DNA of 21,057 nucleotides from Spirochaetaceae bacterium (GCA_026710565.1 JAPOQV010000413.1:1-21057), one strand, 5' to 3'. Counted from the stretch's first letter, positions 7,791 through 14,859 are shown. The notes: generated from the letters alone by a model not told the origin. Made by a program: numbers and translations.

Positions 7791-8396
7791 ATGGTCGAAC
7801 CCCTGGATACGACGCGCTTGCAAGAAGCCGGCCTAGGTGTGTTTTTCCATCCACGGGACATCGCGTCGCTCGGGGTCTCGCATCGCCGGCTGCAGGGTTT
7901 GGTCACCGAGGGCGTGGTCGAGAATCTGGGGAACGGGCTCTATCGGCTCGCCGAGGTGGAGCCCACAGAGGTCGAAACCCAAGTAATGGTGGCCGCGGCC
8001 GTCCCGAACGCCATCATCTGCCTGCTCACTGCGCTTCACTTCCACAACATCGGTACGCAGGCGCCTCATGAGGTGTGGATTGGTCTCGATCGCAAGGCGC
8101 GCAAGCCTACGCGTGCTCCTGCGCGGGTGCGCATCGTGCGTTTCTCGGGCGCCATGCTCACCTACGGCGTGGTCGTTCACTCGCTCCTTGGGGTGCCGGT
8201 TCGGGTCACTTCCCCAGCCCGTACGGTCGTGGACTGCTTTCGTTATCGCAACAAGCTCGGCCTCGAGATCGCACTCGAGGCTCTGCGCGACGCGTTGAGC
8301 CTTCGCGTGGCGACGGTCGACGAGATCATGCGCACGGCCGACGCCTGTCGGGCGCGGTCCGTCATCGGCGCGTACTTGCAGGCGCTGGTCTCATGA
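7791..8396 (+). CDS. abiEi: AbiEi-type antitoxin / transcriptional repressor (type IV toxin-antitoxin)
   Basis: 201 residues from the ATG at 7791; ATG 7770 or TTG 7752 would add 7 or 13 residues but fall inside the predicted promoter. Seen: an N-terminal winged-helix segment (FHPRDIASLGVSHRRLQGLVTEGVVENLGNGLYRL, about 20-55), then the AbiEi C-terminal domain with LTALHFHNIGTQAPHEVWIGL and VRVTSPARTVVDCFRYRNKLG. The family represses its own operon and counters the AbiEii nucleotidyltransferase without direct binding. The stop overlaps the toxin start as ATGA. Assignment rests on domain order and the partner gene. Confidence 0.88.
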   Translation: MVEPLDTTRLQEAGLGVFFHPRDIASLGVSHRRLQGLVTEGVVENLGNGLYRLAEVEPTEVETQVMVAAAVPNAIICLLTALHFHNIGTQAPHEVWIGLDRKARKPTRAPARVRIVRFSGAMLTYGVVVHSLLGVPVRVTSPARTVVDCFRYRNKLGLEIALEALRDALSLRVATVDEIMRTADACRARSVIGAYLQALVS

Positions 8397-9352
8397 GGCG
8401 CAGGCCACTCAGAGACGTCGCCGCATCGGTCCGCACCAGGCTGCTGAACAGGAGCCGCGAAAAGGGTGAGGACTTTCAGTTCCTGTTGCAGCGATACGCG
8501 GCCGAGCGATTCCTGCACCGCCTTGGCGAGTCTGACCATCGCCGCAGGCTTGTCCTGAAAGGTGCAATGCTTCTCGCGCTGTGGGGTGAGTCGACCTACC
8601 GCCCAACCCGCGATCTCGACTTCACCGGGCACGGGGACTCTCGGCAGGGCAGCGTAGACTCGGTCATTCGTGCCATTTGCTCGGCGCCGGCTGTCGATGA
8701 TGGAGTCGTGTTCGATGCCGATACGATGAGCGTGGAACGATTCCATGAGCACGTTGAGTATTCCGGAGTTCGCGTCCGTTTCTGGTCCAGGATTGGCAGC
8801 GCCCGAATACAAGTGCGCATCGATATTGGATTCGGAGACGCGATTCAGCCGTCTCCCATCGATGCTCATTATCCGACCCTTCTGGAAGGATCACCGCGGC
8901 CATGGATCCGCGCCTATCCGCCCGAAGCCGTCGTTGCCGAAAAGCTCCATGCAATGGTTTTGCTGGGGGAGCAGAACAGTCGCTACAAGGACTTCTACGA
9001 CATCTACTCCATTGCCAAGTACGTCTCCTTCACGGCTGAGACGCTGACACGGTCTATCAGCACGACCTTTGACCGACGCCATACTGCGATCTCCGCTGAT
9101 CTTCCTCGATCTCTCACGCCGCCGTTCTATGCCGAACCTGATCGCGCCGATCAGTGGCGCGCGTACCTGATCCGCAGCTCTCTTCCCGGTGCGCCGGACG
9201 ACTTCGGGATTGTTGGTGACGTCATCCAGGCGTTTCTTGTCGGCCCATGGCGCGGACTCGCACAAGGCTCCGCGATCACCGGCGCGTGGTCCGCGGGTGG
9301 TCCCTGGAGCGACGATGCCGCGAGTCCACGACCGGTGAAAGAGCGGGGATGA
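8393..9352 (+). CDS. abiEii: AbiEii/AbiGii-type nucleotidyltransferase toxin
   Basis: 319 residues, starting at the ATG that overlaps the antitoxin stop. Seen: KGAML at 56-60 and R73-DLD at 73-76 (nucleotidyltransferase motif with the two metal-binding Asp), AEKLHA around 182-187, and SRYKDFYD at 196-203 (the RxKDxxD motif). All four AbiEii motifs are intact, so the enzyme should be active. Characterised relatives attack tRNA or nucleotide targets and stop growth, giving abortive infection. The gene is visibly less GC-rich than its surroundings, which fits horizontal gain. It converges on cytidine deaminase about 60 bases away. Confidence 0.9.
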   Translation: MRRRPLRDVAASVRTRLLNRSREKGEDFQFLLQRYAAERFLHRLGESDHRRRLVLKGAMLLALWGESTYRPTRDLDFTGHGDSRQGSVDSVIRAICSAPAVDDGVVFDADTMSVERFHEHVEYSGVRVRFWSRIGSARIQVRIDIGFGDAIQPSPIDAHYPTLLEGSPRPWIRAYPPEAVVAEKLHAMVLLGEQNSRYKDFYDIYSIAKYVSFTAETLTRSISTTFDRRHTAISADLPRSLTPPFYAEPDRADQWRAYLIRSSLPGAPDDFGIVGDVIQAFLVGPWRGLAQGSAITGAWSAGGPWSDDAASPRPVKERG

Positions 9353-9397
9353 CACATGATGGACAATCTCGACGGAGACTCCCCGCGCGACGCCACC

Positions 9398-9415
9398 ATG
9401 GCGAGAGCGCAACTT
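9398..9415 (+). repeat. Short copy of the start of the VapB-like gene (possible remnant)
   Basis: ATGGCGAGAGCGCAACTT here differs at 2 of 18 positions from the first 18 bases of the VapB-like antitoxin gene at 10606-10623. It runs straight into the 3' end of the cytidine deaminase gene. It may mark a recombination junction, but a match this short could be chance. Confidence 0.25.
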
Positions 9416-9815
9416 AAGCGAGGTTGTTCGGCCCGAAGGACGACGGGAGCAGGTCGCCGAGCGTGAAGGGTTGGCGGAGTCCGTCGGGGCCGCACACGAG
9501 CACCGGGGTGTCTTCGGCGGCGAACTCCCGGATCTTCTGCCGGCATCCGCCGCAAGGGGTGCACAGGAGATCGCCGCCGCCGGCCACGGCGATCTCCGCG
9601 ATGCGGCGCTCGCCGGCCGTGACCATGGCGGCAATCGCCGACGCCTCGGCGCAGATCCCCTCGGGGTAGGCCGCGTTCTCGACATTGCAGCCGGTGTAGA
9701 GGGCGCCGCTTGCGGCACGCACCGCAGCACCAACGTGGAATCCCGAATAGGGCGCGTAGGCAGACTGCCGAGCAGCTATCGCCGCGGCGATGGTTCGGTC
9801 GGTTGAGGTCCCCAC
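9414..9815 (-). CDS. cdd: Cytidine deaminase
   Basis: 133 residues, the usual length for the small homotetrameric form. Converts cytidine and deoxycytidine to uridine and deoxyuridine in pyrimidine salvage. Seen: substrate motif N44-V-E46-N, zinc and proton-shuttle motif C55-A-E57, and zinc motif P87-C88-GG-C91-RQ. All catalytic residues are present. The start is GTG with GGAG eight bases upstream. The gene lies inside an island of toxin-antitoxin and decayed genes, and a broken copy of its 3' end is found at 11273-11390. Its stop is separated by about 60 bases from convergent abiEii. Confidence 0.95.
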   Translation of the reverse strand: MGTSTDRTIAAAIAARQSAYAPYSGFHVGAAVRAASGALYTGCNVENAAYPEGICAEASAIAAMVTAGERRIAEIAVAGGGDLLCTPCGGCRQKIREFAAEDTPVLVCGPDGLRQPFTLGDLLPSSFGPNNLA

Positions 9816-9826
9816 GGAGGCCGCTC

Positions 9827-9892
9827 CTACGACCAGACTCCTCGGTCGACGAACTTCGTTTCGCCCTCGACCGCGAAGTACACTATGGTCAC
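9827..9892 (-). pseudogene. Truncated start of a TOPRIM/DUF4276-like gene
   Basis: A GTG start overlaps the stop of the broken AAA gene as GTGA, then 21 codons follow, reading MTIVYFAVEGETKF..., ending at a TAG. The VEGxT motif near the N terminus is how TOPRIM and DUF4276-type proteins begin (the Glu of VEG is their first catalytic residue). Genes of this kind often follow an overlapping AAA ATPase. The rest of the gene is absent, replaced by the cytidine deaminase ribosome site. Identification rests on about 14 residues plus context. Confidence 0.45.
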
Positions 9893-10185
9893 CTGACGAG
9901 CCGGCTCGGTAGATCCCCGATCTCGCGAGGTTCGGTCTTCGGGCCGGGAATCTCGGCCAGACTCAGCCCGGTATCCAGGAGCGGCTGGATGTCTCGGACC
10001 GAGGCCGCCGTCTCGGCTTCCGTGCCTTCGTCGCCGGGACGAAGGACCACGACCTCGTCCTTTCCCAGACCGGGGTCTTGCAGCACCTCCTCGGAGTGGG
10101 TAGTGAGCAATACCTGGTCCTGCAGGTCGAAATCCGCATGCTTGAAGTTCCGCCAGTTCTTCAGGGCGAGATGAGTCAGGCGCAT
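9889..10185 (-). pseudogene. AAA family ATPase (OLD/SMC-like) with its catalytic core deleted
   Basis: 98 codons. The first 22 (MRLTHLALKNWRNFKHADF...) are the classic N terminus of AAA ATPases of the COG4637/AAA_21 kind. From about residue 24 the frame reads QVLLTTHSEEVLQDPGLGKDE followed by VVVLRPGDEGT and LLDTGLSLAEI, which is the C-terminal end of the same family (the H-loop TTHS and the region after it). The Walker A, signature and Walker B regions, about 250-300 residues, are missing, and the frame is preserved across the junction. A ribosome site (GGGAG) is still in front of the ATG. It cannot bind ATP. The overlapping downstream remnant is its former partner. Confidence 0.68.
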
Positions 10186-10196
10186 GGGACTCCCAT
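10184..10196. repeat. Palindrome ATGGGA-C-TCCCAT over the ATPase remnant's ribosome site
   Basis: A perfect 6-base inverted repeat with one central base covers both the GGGAG ribosome site and two bases of the ATG of the broken ATPase gene. A hairpin in the mRNA would hide the start. Confidence 0.35.
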
Positions 10197-10541
10197 GATA
10201 GCCTGCCCGAAGCTGAGCGACCAACTCGCGCTGCGGGCGAGGATTATTGGCCGGTCGCCCGAGCTCAGTGCCCGGTGAGCAGCGGGAGCGGCCGAAGTCG
10301 TCCGCCGTCAGGCCCTTGATCGGGCCGGTCACGTCCGGGTGTTGGGAGAGCATCTCCCCCTGCACGCCGGCTTCCGGCCATGCGGCATCCAGGATCCGGG
10401 TATGGTTCACGGCCATCACCGCGGCGGCGTATCTCCACTACGCGGGATCGCCCTCCGGCAGGCCGGCGCTTCATGTCCGCCGCGCCCACTCCGGCTTCGA
10501 CGGTTGGGGCCTCCGGGATCGGCACCGTGGCCCGCTGCGAT
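10197..10541. other. Unassigned 345-base stretch
   Basis: Open frames exist on both strands here (for example minus 10419 downward, in frame with the broken ATPase), but none has a recognisable motif, ribosome site or coherent protein character. It probably holds the former upstream flank of the ATPase gene and scrambled remnants between it and the VapBC promoter. Confidence 0.4.
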
Positions 10542-10578
10542 TTGACGCATGACTGAAGCTTATGCGTATGATTCATAC
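10542..10578 (+). promoter_or_regulatory. Predicted VapBC promoter with a palindromic operator
   Basis: TTGACG at 10542 and TATGAT at 10567 (5 of 6) are 19 bases apart, slightly long. The -10 overlaps a perfect palindrome GTATGA-T-TCATAC at 10566-10578. Antitoxins of this kind repress their own promoter, so this is the natural operator. Confidence 0.5.
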
Positions 10579-10605
10579 ACACAACAACCGCGGCTGAGAG
10601 ACATC

Positions 10606-10881
10606 ATGGCAAGAGTGCAACTTGTGATCCCCGATGAGGATCGAGACCGGTTCGTGCATCAGGCTCGGCGAGAGGGCATGACGTTGAGCGGGTGGCTCAG
10701 AACAGCGGCCCACGATCGGCTGGACCGCCTGCAACGGTCCCCGGTGTTCGAGTCGCCCGCCGAGATCGATGCATTCTTCCGGGAGTGTGACGAGCTTCCA
10801 GGCCCGGAGTCCGAACCCAACTGGAACGAACACCTGAACGTGATCGACGAGTCACGCCGACGTGGAGCGGCTCGCACGTGA
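10606..10881 (+). CDS. VapB-like antitoxin (ribbon-helix-helix type)
   Basis: 91 residues from the ATG at 10606, which has GAGAG six bases upstream. An in-frame ATG at 10549 lies inside the promoter and is rejected. Seen: a short N-terminal beta strand (MARVQLVIPDE), a helix-turn-helix pair (DRFVHQARREGMTLSGWLRTAAHDRLDRL, 14-42) typical of a ribbon-helix-helix DNA-binding domain, then an acidic, Pro-rich tail that would wrap the toxin. The stop overlaps the toxin start as GTGA. The ribbon-helix-helix class is inferred from the pattern. Confidence 0.78.
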   Translation: MARVQLVIPDEDRDRFVHQARREGMTLSGWLRTAAHDRLDRLQRSPVFESPAEIDAFFRECDELPGPESEPNWNEHLNVIDESRRRGAART

Positions 10882-11264
10882 CGTTCGTCGACACCAACGT
10901 CTTCATGTACGCCGTCGGGCGACGGCATCCGCTTCGAGATTCCGCTCGCGACTTCTTCAGGGCGTCCACCCGCGACCGCACGCCTCTATGCACCTCCACC
11001 GAAGTCGTGCAGGAGCTGCTCCACGCCTACGTGCCGGTCGGCCGACTTCAGACCCTCGATGTTGCGCTCGCGCTGCTTGCCGGATCGGAAGTCGATGTGT
11101 GGCCTCTGGAGTTCGAGGATGTCACGCTTGCCCGCCAACTCAGCGACACACACCCCGGTCTGGGAGCGCGGGACCTCTGCCATCTGGCGAGCTGCCGCCG
11201 ACGCGGCGTGAAGCAAATCAAGACCTTCGACCAAGCCCTCCACGCCGCCGCAGACAACTGGTAG
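10878..11264 (+). CDS. VapC-like PIN-domain ribonuclease toxin
   Basis: 128 residues with a GTG start overlapping the antitoxin stop. Seen: the four acidic PIN residues D5 (TFVDTNVF), E46 (VVQELLHAY), D99 (GARDLCHLA) and D118 (IKTFDQAL), so the active site is complete. PIN toxins cut RNA, often tRNA or rRNA, in a Mg-dependent way, and are held in check by the neighbouring antitoxin. The gene is followed after 8 bases by the broken copy of cytidine deaminase. Confidence 0.92.
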   Translation: MTFVDTNVFMYAVGRRHPLRDSARDFFRASTRDRTPLCTSTEVVQELLHAYVPVGRLQTLDVALALLAGSEVDVWPLEFEDVTLARQLSDTHPGLGARDLCHLASCRRRGVKQIKTFDQALHAAADNW

Positions 11265-11272
11265 AGCCGCAC

Positions 11273-11390
11273 TCAGGCGAGGTTGTCCGGCCCGAACGAC
11301 GAAGGGAGCAACTTCTCCCCGGGTGAATCACCGCCGGAGTCCGTCAGGACCGCACACGAGCACCGGGTGGTGTCGGCGGCGTCGAAGCGA
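11273..11390 (-). pseudogene. Broken second copy of the 3' end of cytidine deaminase
   Basis: About 115 bases align closely with 9414-9530, the end of the intact cdd. One frame encodes LLPSSFGPDNLA before a TGA, matching the intact LLPSSFGPNNLA. Upstream, another frame encodes PVLVCGPDGLR, identical to the intact protein, then meets an in-frame TGA. So a stop and a frameshift separate the parts. Homology fades beyond about 11390; the zinc-site region is gone. Confidence 0.85.
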
Positions 11391-11463
11391 ACGTCCCAGG
11401 GCGACACGTCCCGGGCAGGCCGTAGCTGCGGCGATCGTCGTGGCGGCGGCTCACCGATCCCCG

Positions 11464-11673
11464 TTACGCCAGGCCGCGAATGATGAGCACGACCCCGGCT
11501 ACCAGGGGCAGCACCGTGTAGCCGATGACATGAATCCTTACGGCCGCCTTCTCGCCCCACTTCTTCTTCATGGGCTCCAGCTTCAAGAAACGGTCCGGCG
11601 CAACCTTGCGGATGATCAGCGTGACGATTCCATACACCATCATCAGGGCTCCGAGGAGAAAATTGGCATCCAT
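11464..11673 (-). CDS. Small two-helix membrane protein of unknown function
   Basis: 69 residues with an ATG at 11673 and GAGAAG upstream. Seen: an N-terminal helix (FLLGALMMVYGIVTLIIRKV), a short cytoplasmic-like basic linker (RFLKLEPMKKKWGEKAAVRIH) and a second helix (VIGYTVLPLVAGVVLIIRGLA). The layout is that of small conserved inner-membrane proteins with no known role. It is flanked by two gene remnants, so it may be the only intact survivor in that stretch. Confidence 0.72.
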   Translation of the reverse strand: MDANFLLGALMMVYGIVTLIIRKVAPDRFLKLEPMKKKWGEKAAVRIHVIGYTVLPLVAGVVLIIRGLA

Positions 11674-11711
11674 TCTGATCTTCTCGTACGAAACCGTTCC
11701 GGTGCCGTCAA

Positions 11712-11789
11712 CCCTTTGACCGCGCCGCGGGTGAATCCGCCGATGATCTGCCGCTGGGCGAACAGAACGGTCAGCACGATCGGCGCCGC
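11712..11789 (-). pseudogene. Last codons of a MalG-type sugar ABC permease
   Basis: The minus-strand frame reads APIVLTVLFAQRQIIGGF then TRGAVKG. This is the near-invariant C-terminal end of carbohydrate ABC permeases, where xxGxxxGAVKG is normally followed by the stop. Here no stop follows in frame; a one-base change would restore a TGA (GGG-TTGA). Nothing of the rest of the gene is seen upstream, where GNAT begins on the other strand. The intact permease at 12999-13925 ends differently, so this is not a simple copy of it. Confidence 0.65.
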
Positions 11790-11855
11790 CCGATCAGCGC
11801 GGCCGCGGAATGAAGAGCGAACGGTAGATCGCCCGCAGGCGACGGGAATGGGGCT

Positions 11856-12995
11856 ATGATCCGATCCGGAGAGATGAGCGGCACGATCATCCGCCTGGCG
11901 GCAGCGGACTTCGGGGAGGCGATGGATCTGCTGAACTACGCATTCAGCTACAACCACGGCGGGCACGCCTTCCCGACGCTGCTCCCGAAGATCTACCGGC
12001 CCACCGACGAGCTCATGCGCTGCAACTATGCGATCCGCCGCGACGGCCGACTGGTGGCGGCGGTGGGCGTCTTCCCGCTGACGTGGCACGTGGGCGGCGC
12101 GACGCTGCGCGTGGCCGCCATCGGCGGCGTCTCGACCCATCCCCGGTTTCGAGGCCGCGGCCTGATGAGCACGCTGATGACCCACTGCGTGGAGGAGATC
12201 CGCACCGCCGGCTATCCCCTCTCCTGGCTCAGCGGCATGCGGCGCCGCTACCGGCACTTCGGCTACGAGCAGTGCGGCAGTGAGCTGTTGTTCACGCTCA
12301 AGCGGGAAGACCTGCGGGCGGCCGGCATCGACGGAACGGGCATCGAGTTCCGGCGCCTGACAGGGGACGACCCGCTGCTCGCGCACGCGCAGCGGCTGCA
12401 TGCCGCGCAGCCCGTACGCTGCGAACGGCCGGCCGCCGAGTTCGTCACGATCTGCTCGAGCTGGAACAACTGTCCGTACGCCGCGGTCGTCGGGAACGAG
12501 CTGGCCGGCTACCTGATCGCCGGCGAGGACGGATCCCGTGTCACCGAGTTGGTGGCCGCCGACGCACCGGCCACGCTGCGGATTGCCGCCGCTTGGTGCG
12601 CCCATCGGGACATCGCCGAAGTGACGATCGCGGTGTCGCCCGCGAATACCGATCTCGCACGCGGCCTCGACGCCACCGCGGAGGCCACCGCCGTGCGCTT
12701 CGCGGACAGTTGGCAGGTATTCGACTGGCCGTCGGTGCTGACGGCCCTGCTCCGCGAACGCGTCCGCTCAGGCGAAGCCGAGCCGGGCAGCCTGGTCCTG
12801 CAGATCGGCAAGACGGAACGGCTGCGCCTCACCGTCGACGGCACCCGCGCCGGCGCCGTGCCCACCGACGAAGAGGCGGACTCCACCATGGACGAGATCG
12901 CGGCGATGCGCGCGCTGTTCGGACCCCTGCAGCCGCCGCTGCCGGTCTCGTGGTTCCCGCTTCCGGCGCACATTCCACACGCCGACCGGGTCTGA
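11856..12995 (+). CDS. GNAT family N-acetyltransferase (Eis-like two-domain protein)
   Basis: 379 residues. Seen: an N-terminal GNAT fold with a beta-strand/loop VSTHPRFRGRGLMSTLM at about 93-109, which is the acetyl-CoA pyrophosphate-binding loop (R-x-x-G-x-G), then SGMRRRYRHFGYE. A second GNAT-like half and a C-terminal domain with about 100 residues follow, as in Eis-type enzymes. The ATG at 11856 is chosen for GGGA eight bases upstream; ATG 11874 is possible. It acetylates an amine on an unknown substrate. It ends 3 bases before the stop of the convergent sugar permease, so it is not part of that operon. Confidence 0.88.
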   Translation: MIRSGEMSGTIIRLAAADFGEAMDLLNYAFSYNHGGHAFPTLLPKIYRPTDELMRCNYAIRRDGRLVAAVGVFPLTWHVGGATLRVAAIGGVSTHPRFRGRGLMSTLMTHCVEEIRTAGYPLSWLSGMRRRYRHFGYEQCGSELLFTLKREDLRAAGIDGTGIEFRRLTGDDPLLAHAQRLHAAQPVRCERPAAEFVTICSSWNNCPYAAVVGNELAGYLIAGEDGSRVTELVAADAPATLRIAAAWCAHRDIAEVTIAVSPANTDLARGLDATAEATAVRFADSWQVFDWPSVLTALLRERVRSGEAEPGSLVLQIGKTERLRLTVDGTRAGAVPTDEEADSTMDEIAAMRALFGPLQPPLPVSWFPLPAHIPHADRV

Positions 12996-12998
12996 CCG

Positions 12999-13925
12999 TC
13001 AGCCCTTCAGCGACCCCAGGAAGATCCCCTTGATGAAATAGCGTTGCAGGAACGGGTACAGGGCGATGATCGGGCCGATCGTGATCACGATCACGGCCGC
13101 CTTGGCCGCCTCGGACGGCACCTTGGTGGCATAGGTGGAGAGGAACTGATCCAGCGCGTCGGTCGTCTCCTGCTCCCACGCGCGCACCAGCCGCCGCAGC
13201 AGCGTCTGCAGCACCACCTTCGACTCGCTGTTGAGGTAGATGAGGGCATCGAACCAGGAGTTCCAGTGCAGCACCGCCGCCCACAGCGCGATGGTGGCGA
13301 TCGCCGGCTTGGCGAGCGGCACGATGATGCGCACCAGCACCTGCAGGTAGCTTGCGCCGTCGATGAACGCCGACTCCTCGTAGGCCGCGTCGATGGTCAT
13401 CAGGAAGTTGCGCATGATGATCACGTAGTAGGCCTGCGCCATCAGCGGCAGGATCAGCGCCCAGCGCGTGTCGAGCAGGCCGATGCCGCGCACCAGCAGG
13501 AAGCGGGGGATCAGGCCGCCCGAAAAGAACAGCATCAGCAGGAAGTAGAGCGTGATCCACTTGCGGCCGGGCAGATCCCGCTTGGCAAGCGGATAGGCGG
13601 CCAGCAGCGTCATGGCGAGCGTCAACCCGACCCCCAGCACCGTGCGGTAGATGGAGTTGTAGTAGGCGATGCCGGCGTGGCCGAACTCCGAGAACGCGAA
13701 CCGGTAGGCGCCGGCGGTCCAGCGCTCGTTCCATACCCGGAAGCCGAGCGTGCCCGCCTCCTCGGCCGGCGCGAACGACAGCACCAGCGTCGACCAGAAC
13801 GGATAGAGGATGGTCAGGCAGTAGAGGGACAGGAGCGTCAGGTTGACGGCGTCGAAGCCCGCGTCGCCCCTGCTGCGGCGATTCCTCGCCAGGGAAGGAC
13901 GAGCCGCAGCGCTACCAGAGGCCAT
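12999..13925 (-). CDS. Sugar ABC importer permease, MalG/YtcP type
   Basis: 308 residues with about six membrane helices. Seen: a basic N-terminal tail, the first helix at about 29-52, the ATPase-docking EAA loop EESAFIDGASYLQVLVRIIVP at 183-203, and a C-terminal IKGIFLGSLKG, the conserved end of this family. It pairs with the upstream LplB-like permease to form the membrane channel of an importer. The start codon lies inside the end of that gene (14-base overlap), so the two are co-translated. No ATPase gene is nearby, which is common for this class, since a shared MsmK-like ATPase can serve many importers. Confidence 0.94.
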   Translation of the reverse strand: MASGSAAARPSLARNRRSRGDAGFDAVNLTLLSLYCLTILYPFWSTLVLSFAPAEEAGTLGFRVWNERWTAGAYRFAFSEFGHAGIAYYNSIYRTVLGVGLTLAMTLLAAYPLAKRDLPGRKWITLYFLLMLFFSGGLIPRFLLVRGIGLLDTRWALILPLMAQAYYVIIMRNFLMTIDAAYEESAFIDGASYLQVLVRIIVPLAKPAIATIALWAAVLHWNSWFDALIYLNSESKVVLQTLLRRLVRAWEQETTDALDQFLSTYATKVPSEAAKAAVIVITIGPIIALYPFLQRYFIKGIFLGSLKG

Positions 13926-14859
13926 AGTCGCTGTAGCGGCGTACGAAGACGTTGACGCCGAGCAGCAGGGCCACCCCGATCCCGTTCTTGAACAGGCCCA
14001 CCGCGGTGGAGAAATCGTAGCGCCGGTCGATCAGGCCGACCCGGTACTCGTAGGTGTCGATGATGTCGCCGACCTCGTACACCAGCGGGCTGTACAGGTT
14101 CAGCACCTGGTCGAAGCCGGCCTCCATGATGTTGCCGATGCGCAGCAGCAGCAGGATGGTGAGCACCGGCAGCAGCGACGGGATGGTGATGTGCCAGGCG
14201 CGCTGCAGGCGGTTGGCGCCGTCGATCGACGACGCCTCGTACAGCTCCGGGTCGATGGAGGCGATCGCCGCCAGGTAGATGATCGCGCCCCAGCCGGCCT
14301 CCTTCCAGATGTCCGACATCACCAACAGCGGGCGAAAGAACGCCTCGTCCGTGAACAGGTTCACCGCCGGGGTCCCGAACAGGTTCGCCGCCAGCGCCAC
14401 CAGCCCGCGCTGGGGCGAGAGCGCCTCGAACAGCATGCCGGACAGCACCACCCACGACATGAAATGCGGGAGGTAGGAGATGGACTGGATCGTCCGCTTC
14501 ACCGGCATCCTGCCGACCTCGTTGATCAGCAGCGCCAGCAGCAGCGGCGCGGGCACGGCGAAGCCGATGCGCAACAGGCTCAGGATGACCGTGTTGCGCA
14601 TGATCCGGCCGAAGAACGGGTTGTTGAACAGAATCTCGAACTGAATGAAGCCGGCCCACGGGCTGGCCCAGATGCCGCGCCCGATCTGGAACTCCTTGAA
14701 GGCGATCTGCACCCCGTAGATCGGGATGTAGTGGAAGACGAAGACGGCCGCCATCGGGAACAGCAGGAACACGTAGAGCGGCGCCATGCGCCTGGCCTTG
14801 CGCCACTTCTCGCCGCGCTGCCGCTCGGCCAGCGCCCGGTCGTCTATCGCGCTCGCCAT
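13912..14859 (-). CDS. Sugar ABC importer permease, LplB type
   Basis: 315 residues. Seen: a basic N-terminal tail (WRKARRMAPLYVFLLFPM), the LplB-typical HYIPIYGVQIAFKEF stretch at about 43-57, the helical core, SYLPHFMSWVV at 128-138, the EAA loop EASSIDGANRLQRAWHITIP at 208-227, and a C-terminal NGIGVALLLGVNVFVRRYSDYGLW, the signature end of LplB. The ribosome site AAGGA lies nine bases upstream of the ATG. It follows the solute-binding gene after an 80-base gap with a hairpin. It likely carries oligosaccharides or aldouronate-like sugars, as described for this subfamily, but the substrate is not fixed. Confidence 0.95.
   Translation of the reverse strand: MASAIDDRALAERQRGEKWRKARRMAPLYVFLLFPMAAVFVFHYIPIYGVQIAFKEFQIGRGIWASPWAGFIQFEILFNNPFFGRIMRNTVILSLLRIGFAVPAPLLLALLINEVGRMPVKRTIQSISYLPHFMSWVVLSGMLFEALSPQRGLVALAANLFGTPAVNLFTDEAFFRPLLVMSDIWKEAGWGAIIYLAAIASIDPELYEASSIDGANRLQRAWHITIPSLLPVLTILLLLRIGNIMEAGFDQVLNLYSPLVYEVGDIIDTYEYRVGLIDRRYDFSTAVGLFKNGIGVALLLGVNVFVRRYSDYGLW

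Noticed and set aside
9343..9386. Complementary arms GCGGGGA/TCCCCGC between abiEii and cdd as a bidirectional terminator
   Set aside because: The 30-base loop is long and no T-run follows on either strand, so I do not call it.
10265..10582. Minus-strand frame of 105 codons upstream of VapBC
   Set aside because: No ribosome site, no recognisable domain, and it crosses the VapBC promoter.
11643..12605. Minus-strand frame of 320 codons opposite the acetyltransferase
   Set aside because: Only its last part (11712-11789) resembles a protein family, the permease scar; the remainder is shadow of the GNAT gene.
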